5,816 bases of DNA from Leucobacter sp. (GCA_017990305.1 JAGNOB010000138.1:1-5816); one strand, 5' to 3'; counted from the first letter of the stretch, positions 1 to 5,661 are shown. Translations and numbers: made by a program. Notes: generated by a model not told the origin, from the sequence alone.

Positions 1-1074
1 TCCGGCCCCAATGAGGCCCGCGGTGAGCGCCGACAGCGGGGCTCGGTCGTGCACAAGCCCATCGCGGTCTGTGCCGCGTTGCTCTGCGAGCGCACGCGCA
101 CGCGCATCAGCTCGGCTCGGCTGGCCGACAGAGCTCACCACGGGGCCACGAGTTCCAGCAGGAATCTGCTCCACCCGCGGCAGCCAGGCCTCGGCGACGA
201 TCTCCAGTGGCGTCACCTCAAACCCGTACGCACGCTGCAAGCCCTGGAGCGCCTCGCCGAACTCAAGCATCGATGCGTATCGTTCCCCGGGTGACCGCTG
301 CAGCGCCCGCGCGATGACCTCGTCAAACCGCCCGTACCCCTGCGCCCCCGGCACCGGCGTATAGACAGCCTTGGTGATGCGCTCAGCGAGTTTCGATCGC
401 GTGTTCAAGGCTCGCTCTGGCAGTTCAAACGGCGAACGCCCGGCAGCAAACGTGTAGAGCGTCGCTCCGAGCGACCACACTTCGGTCGCGACCGAACCGC
501 TGACGCTGAGCCCGAGCACCTCAGGTGCAGACCACGGGATCGACATGGCGACCTCGGCTTCCTCGACCTGACCGCGCTTCGTGACGTAGGCGATACCGAA
601 GTCTGCAAGCACCGGTCTTCCGAGCGTTGTCAGCAGCACGTTCGATGGCTTGATGTCACGGTGCAGTACGCCGGCACGGTGTGCAGTCTCGAGTGCTCCG
701 GCTATGCGCACGCCGGCGTCGAGCACATCGGACAGCTGCGCCGGCGAGCCTTTAGTCAGCGCCCCCATCGACGCGGGGCAGTACTCCATCGCGATGTAGG
801 GCGACCCGTCCAGTGAGATGCTTGCCTGGTAGATCGTCACGATCGAAGGGTGACTCGACAGCCGCGCCATGACGTCTGCCTCGCCCTCGAAGACCTCGCG
901 AAGTCGCGCGGTATCAGGGCCACCTTGCCCCGCCTCGAGCACTTTCACAGCGACGGCGCGGCGCGGCATATCCTGCTCGTACAGGTGCACCTGGGCGAAG
1001 CCTCCTGAGCCCAGTGGGCGCATGTACGAAAAGCCAGGGATCCCTGGCGGCCGAAGATTCTGCTGGTCACTCAT
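1..1074 (-). CDS. Hanks-type serine/threonine protein kinase, 3' part cut off by the window edge
   Basis: Reading down from ATG at 1074, 358 codons stay open to base 1, so the C-terminus is missing. The kinase domain spans about residues 15-280. It has a glycine-rich loop (LGSGGFAQV, 21-29), the ATP-anchoring lysine in VAVKVL (K44), a likely helix-C glutamate (E65), the catalytic loop HRDIKPSN (138-145, D140 and N145), DFG at 158-160, APE at 183-185 and the late arginine R265. All catalytic residues are present, so it should transfer phosphate from ATP to Ser/Thr. The P+1 region reads SIPWSAPE and the usual DxWSLG motif reads EVWSLG (E198). After the domain comes a polar Ala/Arg-rich linker, and the last visible residues (LTAGLIGAG) could begin a membrane segment; that is inference. 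An in-frame TGA four codons upstream fixes the start. The Shine-Dalgarno is weak (GGTGAAG). Substrates cannot be told; PknB-like extracytoplasmic PASTA repeats cannot be excluded. Confidence 0.93.
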   Translation of the reverse strand, partial: MSDQQNLRPPGIPGFSYMRPLGSGGFAQVHLYEQDMPRRAVAVKVLEAGQGGPDTARLREVFEGEADVMARLSSHPSIVTIYQASISLDGSPYIAMEYCPASMGALTKGSPAQLSDVLDAGVRIAGALETAHRAGVLHRDIKPSNVLLTTLGRPVLADFGIAYVTKRGQVEEAEVAMSIPWSAPEVLGLSVSGSVATEVWSLGATLYTFAAGRSPFELPERALNTRSKLAERITKAVYTPVPGAQGYGRFDEVIARALQRSPGERYASMLEFGEALQGLQRAYGFEVTPLEIVAEAWLPRVEQIPAGTRGPVVSSVGQPSRADARARALAEQRGTDRDGLVHDRAPLSALTAGLIGAG

Positions 1075-1135
1075 CGCGCAACTTCACCACACGTGCACCG
1101 ACGCGGGCAACGAGATGAGCAACAGACATAGAACT

Positions 1136-1141
1136 ATCCTA
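1136..1141 (-). promoter_or_regulatory. candidate -10 element for the kinase gene
   Basis: On the minus strand TAGGAT fits the actinobacterial TAnnnT -10 pattern, about 60 nt ahead of the kinase ATG at 1074. I see no convincing -35 hexamer at 16-18 bp spacing. It lies beyond the rplA terminator hairpin, where a separate promoter for the kinase would be expected. Position and pattern are the only support. Confidence 0.28.
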
Positions 1142-1251
1142 CGCAGAACACGCAGCGGCCTGCCCGCCGGTCACAACATTGTGCATAACTTGCCCACAAG
1201 GCTTCGAAATGTCTATGCAATGGCCAGCTACAGTTCATGCCCAGACAATGC

Positions 1252-1287
1252 ATTAGGCCCCCACCGCTTGCGCGGTAGGGGCCTAAT
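1252..1287 (-). terminator. terminator hairpin of the rplK-rplA operon
   Basis: Arms 1252-1267 and 1272-1287 form a 16-bp stem around a 4-nt loop, starting about 30 nt after the rplA stop. Read from the minus strand, every position pairs (one is a G-U wobble) and the loop is GCAA, a stable GNRA tetraloop closed by C-G. Read from the plus strand the wobble becomes a C-A mismatch and the loop UUGC, so the structure is built for the minus-strand RNA. The U-tract after it is poor, as is common in high-GC actinobacteria, so termination efficiency is uncertain; it may also protect the mRNA 3' end. Confidence 0.82.
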
Positions 1288-1318
1288 ACTCAGAGCACGA
1301 AGCTCCGTTTCACGGAAC

Positions 1319-2008
1319 TTACATGCCGGAAACGTCGAGCGGAATGCCAGGACCGAACGTGGTCGAGACAGCGCCCTTGAGCACGTACTTGCCCTTTGCC
1401 GACGACGGCTTCAGGCGGATGATCTCGTCGAGAACCGACGTGATGTTGTCATTGAGCTGCTCTTCGGAGAACGAAGCCTTGCCAACAATGAAGTGCACGT
1501 TGGAGTGCTTGTCGACGCGGAACTCGATCTTGCCGCCCTTGATGTCGGTGACAGCCTTTGCGGTGTCCATCGTGACGGTGCCGGTCTTCGGGTTCGGCAT
1601 GAGGCCACGGGGGCCAAGCACCTTACCAAGACGACCGACCTTGCCCATGAGCTCGGGGGTCGCAACAGCCGAATCGAAATCGGTGTAGCCAGCGGCTACC
1701 TTCTCGATGAGCTCGTCGCCGCCGACCTCGTCAGCGCCAGCAGCGATAGCTGCCTCAGCTGCTGCACCGTTCGCGAACACGATGACGCGAGCGGTCTTGC
1801 CGGTGCCGTGGGGGAGGTTCACGGTGCCGCGAACCATCTGATCAGCCTTGCGGGGGTCCACGCCAAGACGAACTGCAACCTCAACGGTCGAGTCGGTCTT
1901 TGCTGAACCGGTCTCCTTCGCAAGGGCAATTGCCTCTGCGGGAGTGTAGAACTTGTCTGCCTGAATCTTCTCGGCAGCGGCGCGGTACGCCTTCGACTTC
2001 TGTGCCAT
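1319..2008 (-). CDS. rplA: 50S ribosomal protein L1
   Basis: The 229-residue protein is full length (E. coli L1 is 234). L1 binds 23S rRNA at the mobile L1 stalk, helps release deacylated tRNA from the E site and, in well-studied bacteria, represses its own operon by binding the mRNA. The family signature is clear at about residues 121-139 ([19 protein letters not shown]), between the two halves of domain I. The C-terminal RNA-contact motif reads STTFGPG (215-221), with Phe218 where many bacteria have Met. The ATG at 2008 follows an AAGGG ribosome binding site with 7-nt spacing. That site overlaps the TAA stop of rplK, leaving 10 nt between the genes and implying coupled translation. The stop is TAA at 1321-1319, followed by a hairpin terminator. 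Identification is essentially certain. Confidence 0.99.
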   Translation of the reverse strand: MAQKSKAYRAAAEKIQADKFYTPAEAIALAKETGSAKTDSTVEVAVRLGVDPRKADQMVRGTVNLPHGTGKTARVIVFANGAAAEAAIAAGADEVGGDELIEKVAAGYTDFDSAVATPELMGKVGRLGKVLGPRGLMPNPKTGTVTMDTAKAVTDIKGGKIEFRVDKHSNVHFIVGKASFSEEQLNDNITSVLDEIIRLKPSSAKGKYVLKGAVSTTFGPGIPLDVSGM

Positions 2009-2015
2009 GTTCGTA

Positions 2016-2021
2016 CCCTTA
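2016..2021 (-). promoter_or_regulatory. rplA ribosome binding site overlapping the rplK stop codon
   Basis: Minus-strand TAAGGG contains both the TAA stop of rplK (2021-2019) and the AAGGG Shine-Dalgarno of rplA (2020-2016), 7 nt ahead of the rplA ATG. A ribosome finishing L11 therefore sits directly on the L1 initiation site, which favours 1:1 synthesis of the two proteins. Confidence 0.85.
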
Positions 2022-2447
2022 CTCGACCGTGATGCCCATGGAGCGAGCGGTGCCCGCGATGATCTTCGCTGCTGCGTCGATGTCGTTCGCGTTCAGGTCA
2101 GCCTGCTTCTGCTCGGCGATCTGACGAACCTGCTCAGCGGTAACCTTCGCAACCTTGACGGTGTGCGGGGTGCCGGAGCCCTTCTGGACGCCAGCAGCCT
2201 TCTTGAGGAGCTCCGCCGCCGGCGGGGTCTTCAGGATGAAGGTGAACGAGCGATCCTCGTAGACAGTGATCTCAACAGGAACCACGTTGCCACGCTGCGA
2301 CTCGGTAGCCGCGTTGTATGCCTTGCAGAATTCCATGATGTTGACGCCGTGCTGACCCAGCGCAGGACCCACGGGGGGTGCCGGGTTGGCGGCGCCGGCT
2401 GCGATCTGAAGCTTGATCAGACCGGTAACCTTCTTGGCTTTTGCCAT
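2019..2447 (-). CDS. rplK: 50S ribosomal protein L11
   Basis: From ATG at 2447 the product is 142 residues, the same length as E. coli L11. L11 with its rRNA partner forms the GTPase-associated centre of the 50S subunit, contacting EF-G, EF-Tu and, where present, RelA-type stringent factor. The N-terminal domain carries the proline-rich helix region (P22, P24, P25, P28 in [17 protein letters not shown]) where thiopeptide antibiotics bind, and K3, a usual PrmA methylation target. The C-terminal rRNA-binding domain ends with the family signature around [15 protein letters not shown]. An upstream in-frame ATG at 2552 would add 35 Arg-rich residues not found in L11. The 2447 start is chosen for family length and because AAAGGAA lies 6 nt before it. 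rplA follows after 10 nt. No nusG lies upstream in this window, unlike the common bacterial order. Confidence 0.99.
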   Translation of the reverse strand: MAKAKKVTGLIKLQIAAGAANPAPPVGPALGQHGVNIMEFCKAYNAATESQRGNVVPVEITVYEDRSFTFILKTPPAAELLKKAAGVQKGSGTPHTVKVAKVTAEQVRQIAEQKQADLNANDIDAAAKIIAGTARSMGITVE

Positions 2448-2453
2448 GATTGT

Positions 2454-2460
2454 TTCCTTT
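2454..2460 (-). promoter_or_regulatory. rplK ribosome binding site
   Basis: Minus-strand AAAGGAA lies 6 nt before the ATG at 2447 and decides this start over the in-frame ATG at 2552. It sits 4 nt downstream of a stem-loop (2465-2488), so folding or protein binding there could control access of the ribosome. Confidence 0.9.
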
Positions 2461-2464
2461 CGCC

Positions 2465-2513
2465 GAACGAATGCGTGTGCATCCGTTCTCCCGCCTCGCC
2501 GGCCGTTCCGGCG
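2465..2513 (-). promoter_or_regulatory. structured leader of rplK-rplA mRNA, possible L1 autoregulatory site
   Basis: Two stem-loops lie in the untranslated leader. The nearer one pairs 2465-2474 with 2479-2488: 10 bp around a 4-nt ACAC loop, with one U-G wobble that would be an A-C mismatch on the plus strand, so it fits the minus-strand RNA. The farther one pairs 2497-2502 with 2508-2513: 6 bp, CGCCGG with CCGGCG. In E. coli and other bacteria L1 represses the L11-L1 operon by binding a leader structure that mimics its 23S site. I see position and pairing here, not a proven L1 recognition motif; the short G+C-rich farther stem could arise by chance. Confidence 0.45.
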
Positions 2514-2560
2514 CGCGGTGATGTTCCGCCCGCGCGCGGGGCGCGAGCACAAACCTCAAT

Positions 2561-2566
2561 AGCTTA
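2561..2566 (-). promoter_or_regulatory. candidate -10 element of the rplK-rplA operon
   Basis: Minus-strand TAAGCT matches TAnnnT and stands out as AT-rich within a very GC-rich spacer. It would give a leader of about 110 nt before rplK. A promoter is needed here because a strong terminator (2643-2676) isolates the operon from upstream transcription. No good -35 hexamer is visible; the neighbouring TATTGA is an alternative. Confidence 0.35.
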
Positions 2567-2642
2567 CCCGATGCGGGCCGCGCGCGCATCTCCGGCGGCA
2601 TGCGGGGATGCACGTCGTGCTGCAGGAGCTGATGCAGCAACG

Positions 2643-2676
2643 AAAACGGGGTGATCCGCGTTTGCGGATCACCCCG
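2643..2676 (-). terminator. intrinsic terminator after tRNA-Thr
   Basis: On the minus strand 2676-2664 pairs perfectly with 2659-2647 (13 bp, CGGGGTGATCCGC with GCGGATCACCCCG) around an AAAC loop and runs into TTTT (2646-2643) followed by CGTT. This is a textbook Rho-independent terminator on the minus strand, 23 nt downstream of the tRNA 3' end. It separates the holB/hydrolase/tRNA unit from rplK-rplA. Confidence 0.93.
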
Positions 2677-2699
2677 GACTTCATCACTACCTGTGTTCG

Positions 2700-2771
2700 A
2701 GCCGCCTATCGGATTTGAACCGATGACCTGTTCTTTACGAGGGAACTGCTCTACCCCTGAGCTAAGGCGGC
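2700..2771 (-). tRNA. tRNA-Thr, anticodon CGT
   Basis: The 72-nt minus-strand gene folds as a full cloverleaf. The acceptor stem is GCCGCCT/AGGCGGC (7 bp, perfect), the D arm is GCTC-AGGGGTA-GAGC, the anticodon loop is CTCGTAA with anticodon CGT (2739-2737), the variable loop is AGGTC, and the T arm is ATCGG-TTCAAAT-CCGAT. It decodes ACG threonine codons. The discriminator base is T, and CCA is not encoded, so it must be added after transcription. The innermost anticodon-stem pair is C-A rather than Watson-Crick; the other four pair. The 5' end lies 77 nt after the hydrolase stop with no terminator between, so it could be processed from read-through RNA as well as made from its own promoter. 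Confidence 0.96.
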
Positions 2772-2802
2772 CTGGCGCGATTTGCATCGCACACAAGCGA
2801 AA

Positions 2803-2810
2803 ACTCTAGC
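2803..2810 (-). promoter_or_regulatory. candidate extended -10 promoter for tRNA-Thr
   Basis: Minus-strand GCTAGAGT, preceded by T, gives TGnTAnnnT, an extended -10 motif (-10 hexamer at 2808-2803). Transcription would begin near 2796, giving a 5' leader of about 25 nt before the mature tRNA. That leader holds a small hairpin (2777-2781 with 2786-2790, GCAA loop in RNA). No clear -35 is seen, which an extended -10 can tolerate. Confidence 0.4.
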
Positions 2811-2848
2811 ACGAAAGCGGACGCAAGATTGCACGCCCGACACTGCGA

Positions 2849-4456
2849 CTAGCTGCAGGTCACACCGCTCGCTGGAACCGTCCCGTCGAGTAGGTAACTC
2901 TCGACGATCTCGTTCACGCAGGCGTTCTGCCCGTACGCGGTGTGCCCCTCCCCCTCAAAGCGCAGCAGCACACCGCTTTCGAGCTGCTTAGCGAGCGACT
3001 CAGCCCAGCGGTATGGCGTCGCGGGATCACCGGTGGTGCCGACGACGAGGATCGGGTCAGCCCCGGCCGCTCGCACTGGCGCCCGCTCCTCGGCCCCCTT
3101 GTGCGGCCAGCCTGCGCAAGAGACGTCGCCATACCCCTGGAACCGGCCGATGGTCGGCGCGATCCGTTCAAGCTCTGCCGCCTGCGCGCGCATGCGCTCG
3201 GGGTCGACCTCGTTCGGGTAGTCCAGACAGTTGATCGCTTGGAATGCCTCGGTCGAGTTATCAAGGTACTCGCCGTCGAGCCTGCCGTAGTAGGAGTCTG
3301 CAAGCGCGAACGCGATGTCAGCATCACCGTCGGCGACACTCTCGAACAGCGAGTTCAGATAGCCCCAGTTCGACTCGGCATAGAGCGGCGTGATGATGGC
3401 TGTGAGCATCGTTGACGCTGAGAGAACTCGGCCATCCGAGCTCTCAAGCGCAGCGTTATCAACCTCGTCGAGCAGATCGCTGATCTTGCCCATCGCGAAG
3501 TCAACGCTGCCAGACAGCGGGCAGTCCTGCGAAGCGAGACACGCGGTCACATAGCTGCGCAGTGCGAGCTCGAATCCGAGGGTCTGCTCGCGGATGACAT
3601 CCGCTTCACTCGCCGTCGGATCGAGCACACCGTCAAGAACGAGGCGCCCGGCCCGCTCCGGGAACGTTTCGGCGTAGCGTGCCCCGATGTGGGTGCCGTA
3701 CGAATATCCCAAATAGTTGAGCTGATCGTCGCCCACGATCTGCCGAAGCATGTCGAGATCGTGGACCGTCGATACGGTGTCGACGTGGGCGAGGAGGTCT
3801 CCGGTGTTCTCGCTGCAGGCCGCGCCGAACTCCTTCGACGAGGCGACCGCTTCCTCGATCCACTGTGCGCTTCCTCGCTCCGCAGAGCTGTCGCTGACCC
3901 CGAACAGGTACTCGTCCATCTCAGCGGCGTCGAGACACCGCACTGCACTCGATAAGCCGACACCGCGCGGGTCCCACCCGATAACGTCGTAGTCGCGCTG
4001 GATGGGCTCGCCGACGGCGGAGTTGATCGCGTTGCGCACGTAATCGGCGCCGGATGCCCCCGGTCCGCCGGGGTTCACGAACAGCGTGCCGATGGCTTCA
4101 CCGCTCGTCGCCGACTGCTTCACCATGTGCAGTCGGATCGTCTGGCCGTCCTGTTCGTCCCAGTCGAGTGGGGCGTGAACGTCTGCGCATTCGAAGCCGT
4201 CTCCGCAGTCGGTCCAGTTCGGTGTCTGGTCACCGAAGCCGTCAGCCACGGGCTGCGCGGGGAGTTCGAGCTCAACCTCGACGGGCTTGGCCGCGTTTGG
4301 GTCAAACAATCGCCACACGCCCGTGAGCGAGACAACGAGTCCGATGACCACCAGAATGACCCCGATGACGACAACCCACCGCAGCCAACGCTTCTTCGGG
4401 CGGTAGGCGTCGTTGTCAGTGTCGTTTGGCCCTTCGTAGAGCTCCGGCGCGGTCAC
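2849..4456 (-). CDS. membrane-anchored alpha/beta-hydrolase, peptidase S33 tripeptidyl-aminopeptidase type
   Basis: The predicted 535-residue protein starts at GTG 4456, which overlaps the holB stop as GTGA. This start is chosen over an upstream ATG at 4597 because the extra 47 residues would lie wholly within holB. A basic patch (KKRWLR, 21-26) precedes one hydrophobic segment (about 27-48) with no lipobox or AxA cleavage site, suggesting an uncleaved anchor with the catalytic domain outside. The S33 features follow in order: oxyanion-region motif NPGGPGASG (from 128), nucleophile GYSYGT (S252), acid in TTGDPATP (D477) and GEGHTAYG (H505). The last two fall in the TAP-like C-terminal region. 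All ten cysteines are in the external part, compatible with disulfides. Relatives include Streptomyces tripeptidyl aminopeptidases and mycobacterial Hip1, which release N-terminal peptides or cut cell-surface proteins. The substrate here is unknown; an esterase role is possible. Confidence 0.93.
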   Translation of the reverse strand: MTAPELYEGPNDTDNDAYRPKKRWLRWVVVIGVILVVIGLVVSLTGVWRLFDPNAAKPVEVELELPAQPVADGFGDQTPNWTDCGDGFECADVHAPLDWDEQDGQTIRLHMVKQSATSGEAIGTLFVNPGGPGASGADYVRNAINSAVGEPIQRDYDVIGWDPRGVGLSSAVRCLDAAEMDEYLFGVSDSSAERGSAQWIEEAVASSKEFGAACSENTGDLLAHVDTVSTVHDLDMLRQIVGDDQLNYLGYSYGTHIGARYAETFPERAGRLVLDGVLDPTASEADVIREQTLGFELALRSYVTACLASQDCPLSGSVDFAMGKISDLLDEVDNAALESSDGRVLSASTMLTAIITPLYAESNWGYLNSLFESVADGDADIAFALADSYYGRLDGEYLDNSTEAFQAINCLDYPNEVDPERMRAQAAELERIAPTIGRFQGYGDVSCAGWPHKGAEERAPVRAAGADPILVVGTTGDPATPYRWAESLAKQLESGVLLRFEGEGHTAYGQNACVNEIVESYLLDGTVPASGVTCS

Positions 4457-5649
4457 GAGCTCAGCACCCGGTTGTCGGCCATGACAATCCGCGCGAACAA
4501 CGCCTCGAGCACGAGCCCAGGCGTGATCGCACGGGCGAGCCGTTCGCGGGCTTCCTCGGTGGCCGAGACGACCGCGAGGGCCTGCTCCGGGGTCCACCGC
4601 TCTGCGAGATCCCGGATCGCCGCACCGGATTCCGCGTTCACAAGCTGCGGGAGCGCGCCACCCGCAGCGGCCTGTCCCGCGTCGGCACCATGGCCAACGG
4701 CTCCGAGCGTGGTGAGCAGCACGTCGCGGTAAAGCGAGAGCAGATCAGTGAGGATCCTGTCGATGCCGTCGCGGAGGCTGCGCTTGCGTCGGCGTTCCTG
4801 ATCCTCCTCGAGCGCCTTGACCTGTGAGCGAAGCTTCGGTGGGATTGCGGCTCCCGGGGCAAGCCCGAGGTTTCGCATTGCGTCAGCACGCTCTCCGGCA
4901 TCGAGTTCCTCGGTGAGCGCATCGGCATCTGCCTGCGCAATCGCAACGAGCGACGCCGCGACCGCCATCGCGTCGCCGAGCGTAGCCGCACCAAGCGCCC
5001 CGGCAATCGAACGCTCGCGACGACTCATCGCCTCCGGGTCGCTCGCGAGCCGCCTGGCCATCCCAATATGGCTCTGGGCGAGCCGCGCCGCCCGCTCAGC
5101 GAGCTGGGGTTCGATACCGTCGCGCTCGGCAAGCAGCCGCGCCACCTCGGCGACGCTCGGCGTCACGAGCCGCACCGATCTCGTGCGCGAGCGGATCGTC
5201 GGCAGCAGGTCGGCCTCACTCGGCGCACAGAGCACCCAGATCGTGCGCTCCGGTGGCTCCTCGATAGCCTTCAACAGCACGTTCGAGGTGTGCTCGGTCA
5301 TGCGATCCGCATCCTCAATGACGATGACACGGTAGCGGCCCTCACTCGGCGAGTAGTGTGCGGTCGTCACGATCTCACGGGCGCTATCAATGCGGATCAC
5401 CGCGGCCTGCGTCGTAAGCGCCGCAAAATCTGGGTGCGTGCGCCCACGGACCTGGGCGTAGACACGATCCCGATCTGCCTCCTCGCGCGCGATCAACGCC
5501 GCGGCAAAGCGGTAGGCAAGGTTTGACCGCCCCGAACCAGGCGGGCCCGTGATGAGCCACGCGTGCGCCGGCGCCCCGTCTTGCTCTGCCGCACGCGACA
5601 GCGCCTCCACGGCCGCTGGCTGGCCGACGATCTCCGCCCAAAAACTCAT
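4453..5649 (-). CDS. holB: DNA polymerase III delta' subunit (clamp loader)
   Basis: The 398-residue AAA+ protein is the delta' part of the clamp loader, which opens the beta sliding clamp and places it on primed DNA together with delta and the DnaX subunits. Visible are an N-terminal VGQ motif (8-10), a P-loop-like GPPGSGRS (35-42) with Arg41 in place of the catalytic Lys, THPD (71-74), a Walker-B-like VIVIEDAD (108-115), the LLKAIEEPP sensor region (125-133) and SRT at 154-156 where the family usually has SRC; the arginine-finger Arg155 is kept. A basic helical region (272-312) is typical of actinobacterial delta'. The Cys4 zinc module of most bacterial delta' and DnaX proteins is absent; the only cysteine is C141. 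Without the P-loop lysine it probably does not hydrolyse ATP, which is normal for delta'. The hydrolase gene overlaps its end by 4 nt. The ATG at 5649 has no Shine-Dalgarno. Confidence 0.95.
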   Translation of the reverse strand: MSFWAEIVGQPAAVEALSRAAEQDGAPAHAWLITGPPGSGRSNLAYRFAAALIAREEADRDRVYAQVRGRTHPDFAALTTQAAVIRIDSAREIVTTAHYSPSEGRYRVIVIEDADRMTEHTSNVLLKAIEEPPERTIWVLCAPSEADLLPTIRSRTRSVRLVTPSVAEVARLLAERDGIEPQLAERAARLAQSHIGMARRLASDPEAMSRRERSIAGALGAATLGDAMAVAASLVAIAQADADALTEELDAGERADAMRNLGLAPGAAIPPKLRSQVKALEEDQERRRKRSLRDGIDRILTDLLSLYRDVLLTTLGAVGHGADAGQAAAGGALPQLVNAESGAAIRDLAERWTPEQALAVVSATEEARERLARAITPGLVLEALFARIVMADNRVLSS

Positions 5650-5655
5650 GCCGCA

Positions 5656-5661
5656 AGGCTA
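5656..5661 (-). promoter_or_regulatory. candidate -10 element giving a leaderless holB mRNA
   Basis: Minus-strand TAGCCT (TAnnnT) ends exactly 7 nt before the A of the holB ATG, so the start codon would be the first transcribed triplet. No Shine-Dalgarno is present upstream, consistent with leaderless translation, which is frequent in actinobacteria. A short inverted repeat CCGTC/GACGG (5662-5666 and 5674-5678) abuts the -10 and would lie in the promoter spacer. The -35 is weak. Confidence 0.45.

Noticed and set aside
11..364. Plus-strand open frames near the low-coordinate end
   Set aside because: Antisense to the well-supported kinase frame and Ser/Arg/Ala-rich shadows without any motif.
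1180..1188. DnaA-box-like TTATGCACA on the minus strand
   Set aside because: One mismatch to the E. coli consensus, a single copy with no cluster or AT-rich region, and no replication-origin genes nearby; chance is more likely.
1189..1218. Plus-strand promoter-like pair TTGCCC and TATGCA with 18-bp spacing
   Set aside because: Nothing on the plus strand downstream looks like a gene or structured RNA; downstream it would only read antisense through the rplA terminator and rplA.
1288..1318. Short hairpins TCCGT/ACGGA and GAGC/GCTC just after the rplA stop
   Set aside because: Stems of 4-5 bp that overlap each other; too weak to call beside the 16-bp hairpin that follows.
869..1906. Long plus-strand open frame of 345 codons
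   Set aside because: It lies antisense to rplA and to the start of the kinase gene, has no recognisable domain and is Arg/Ser/Leu/Gly-rich as expected for the shadow of GC-rich coding DNA.
2528..2543. CG-alternating palindromic stretch in the rplK leader
   Set aside because: Self-complementary CG alternation arises readily in DNA this GC-rich; no conserved motif is visible.
2448..2552. N-terminal extension of L11 from the ATG at 2552
   Set aside because: It would add 35 Arg-rich residues unlike any L11. The ATG at 2447 gives the family's exact length and has a well-spaced AAAGGAA.
2007..2654. Plus-strand open frame of 215 codons
   Set aside because: Antisense to rplK and its leader and running into the terminator hairpin; low-complexity Ala/Arg composition and no ribosome binding site of note.
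2272..2796. Minus-strand open frame of 174 codons across the tRNA
   Set aside because: It runs through the tRNA, the terminator and rplK out of frame, so it cannot be a real gene.
4457..4597. Earlier ATG start for the hydrolase
   Set aside because: The added 47 residues lie inside holB in another frame, are Arg/Pro-rich and would put an odd tail before the basic patch of the membrane anchor; the GTGA overlap is the usual operon arrangement.
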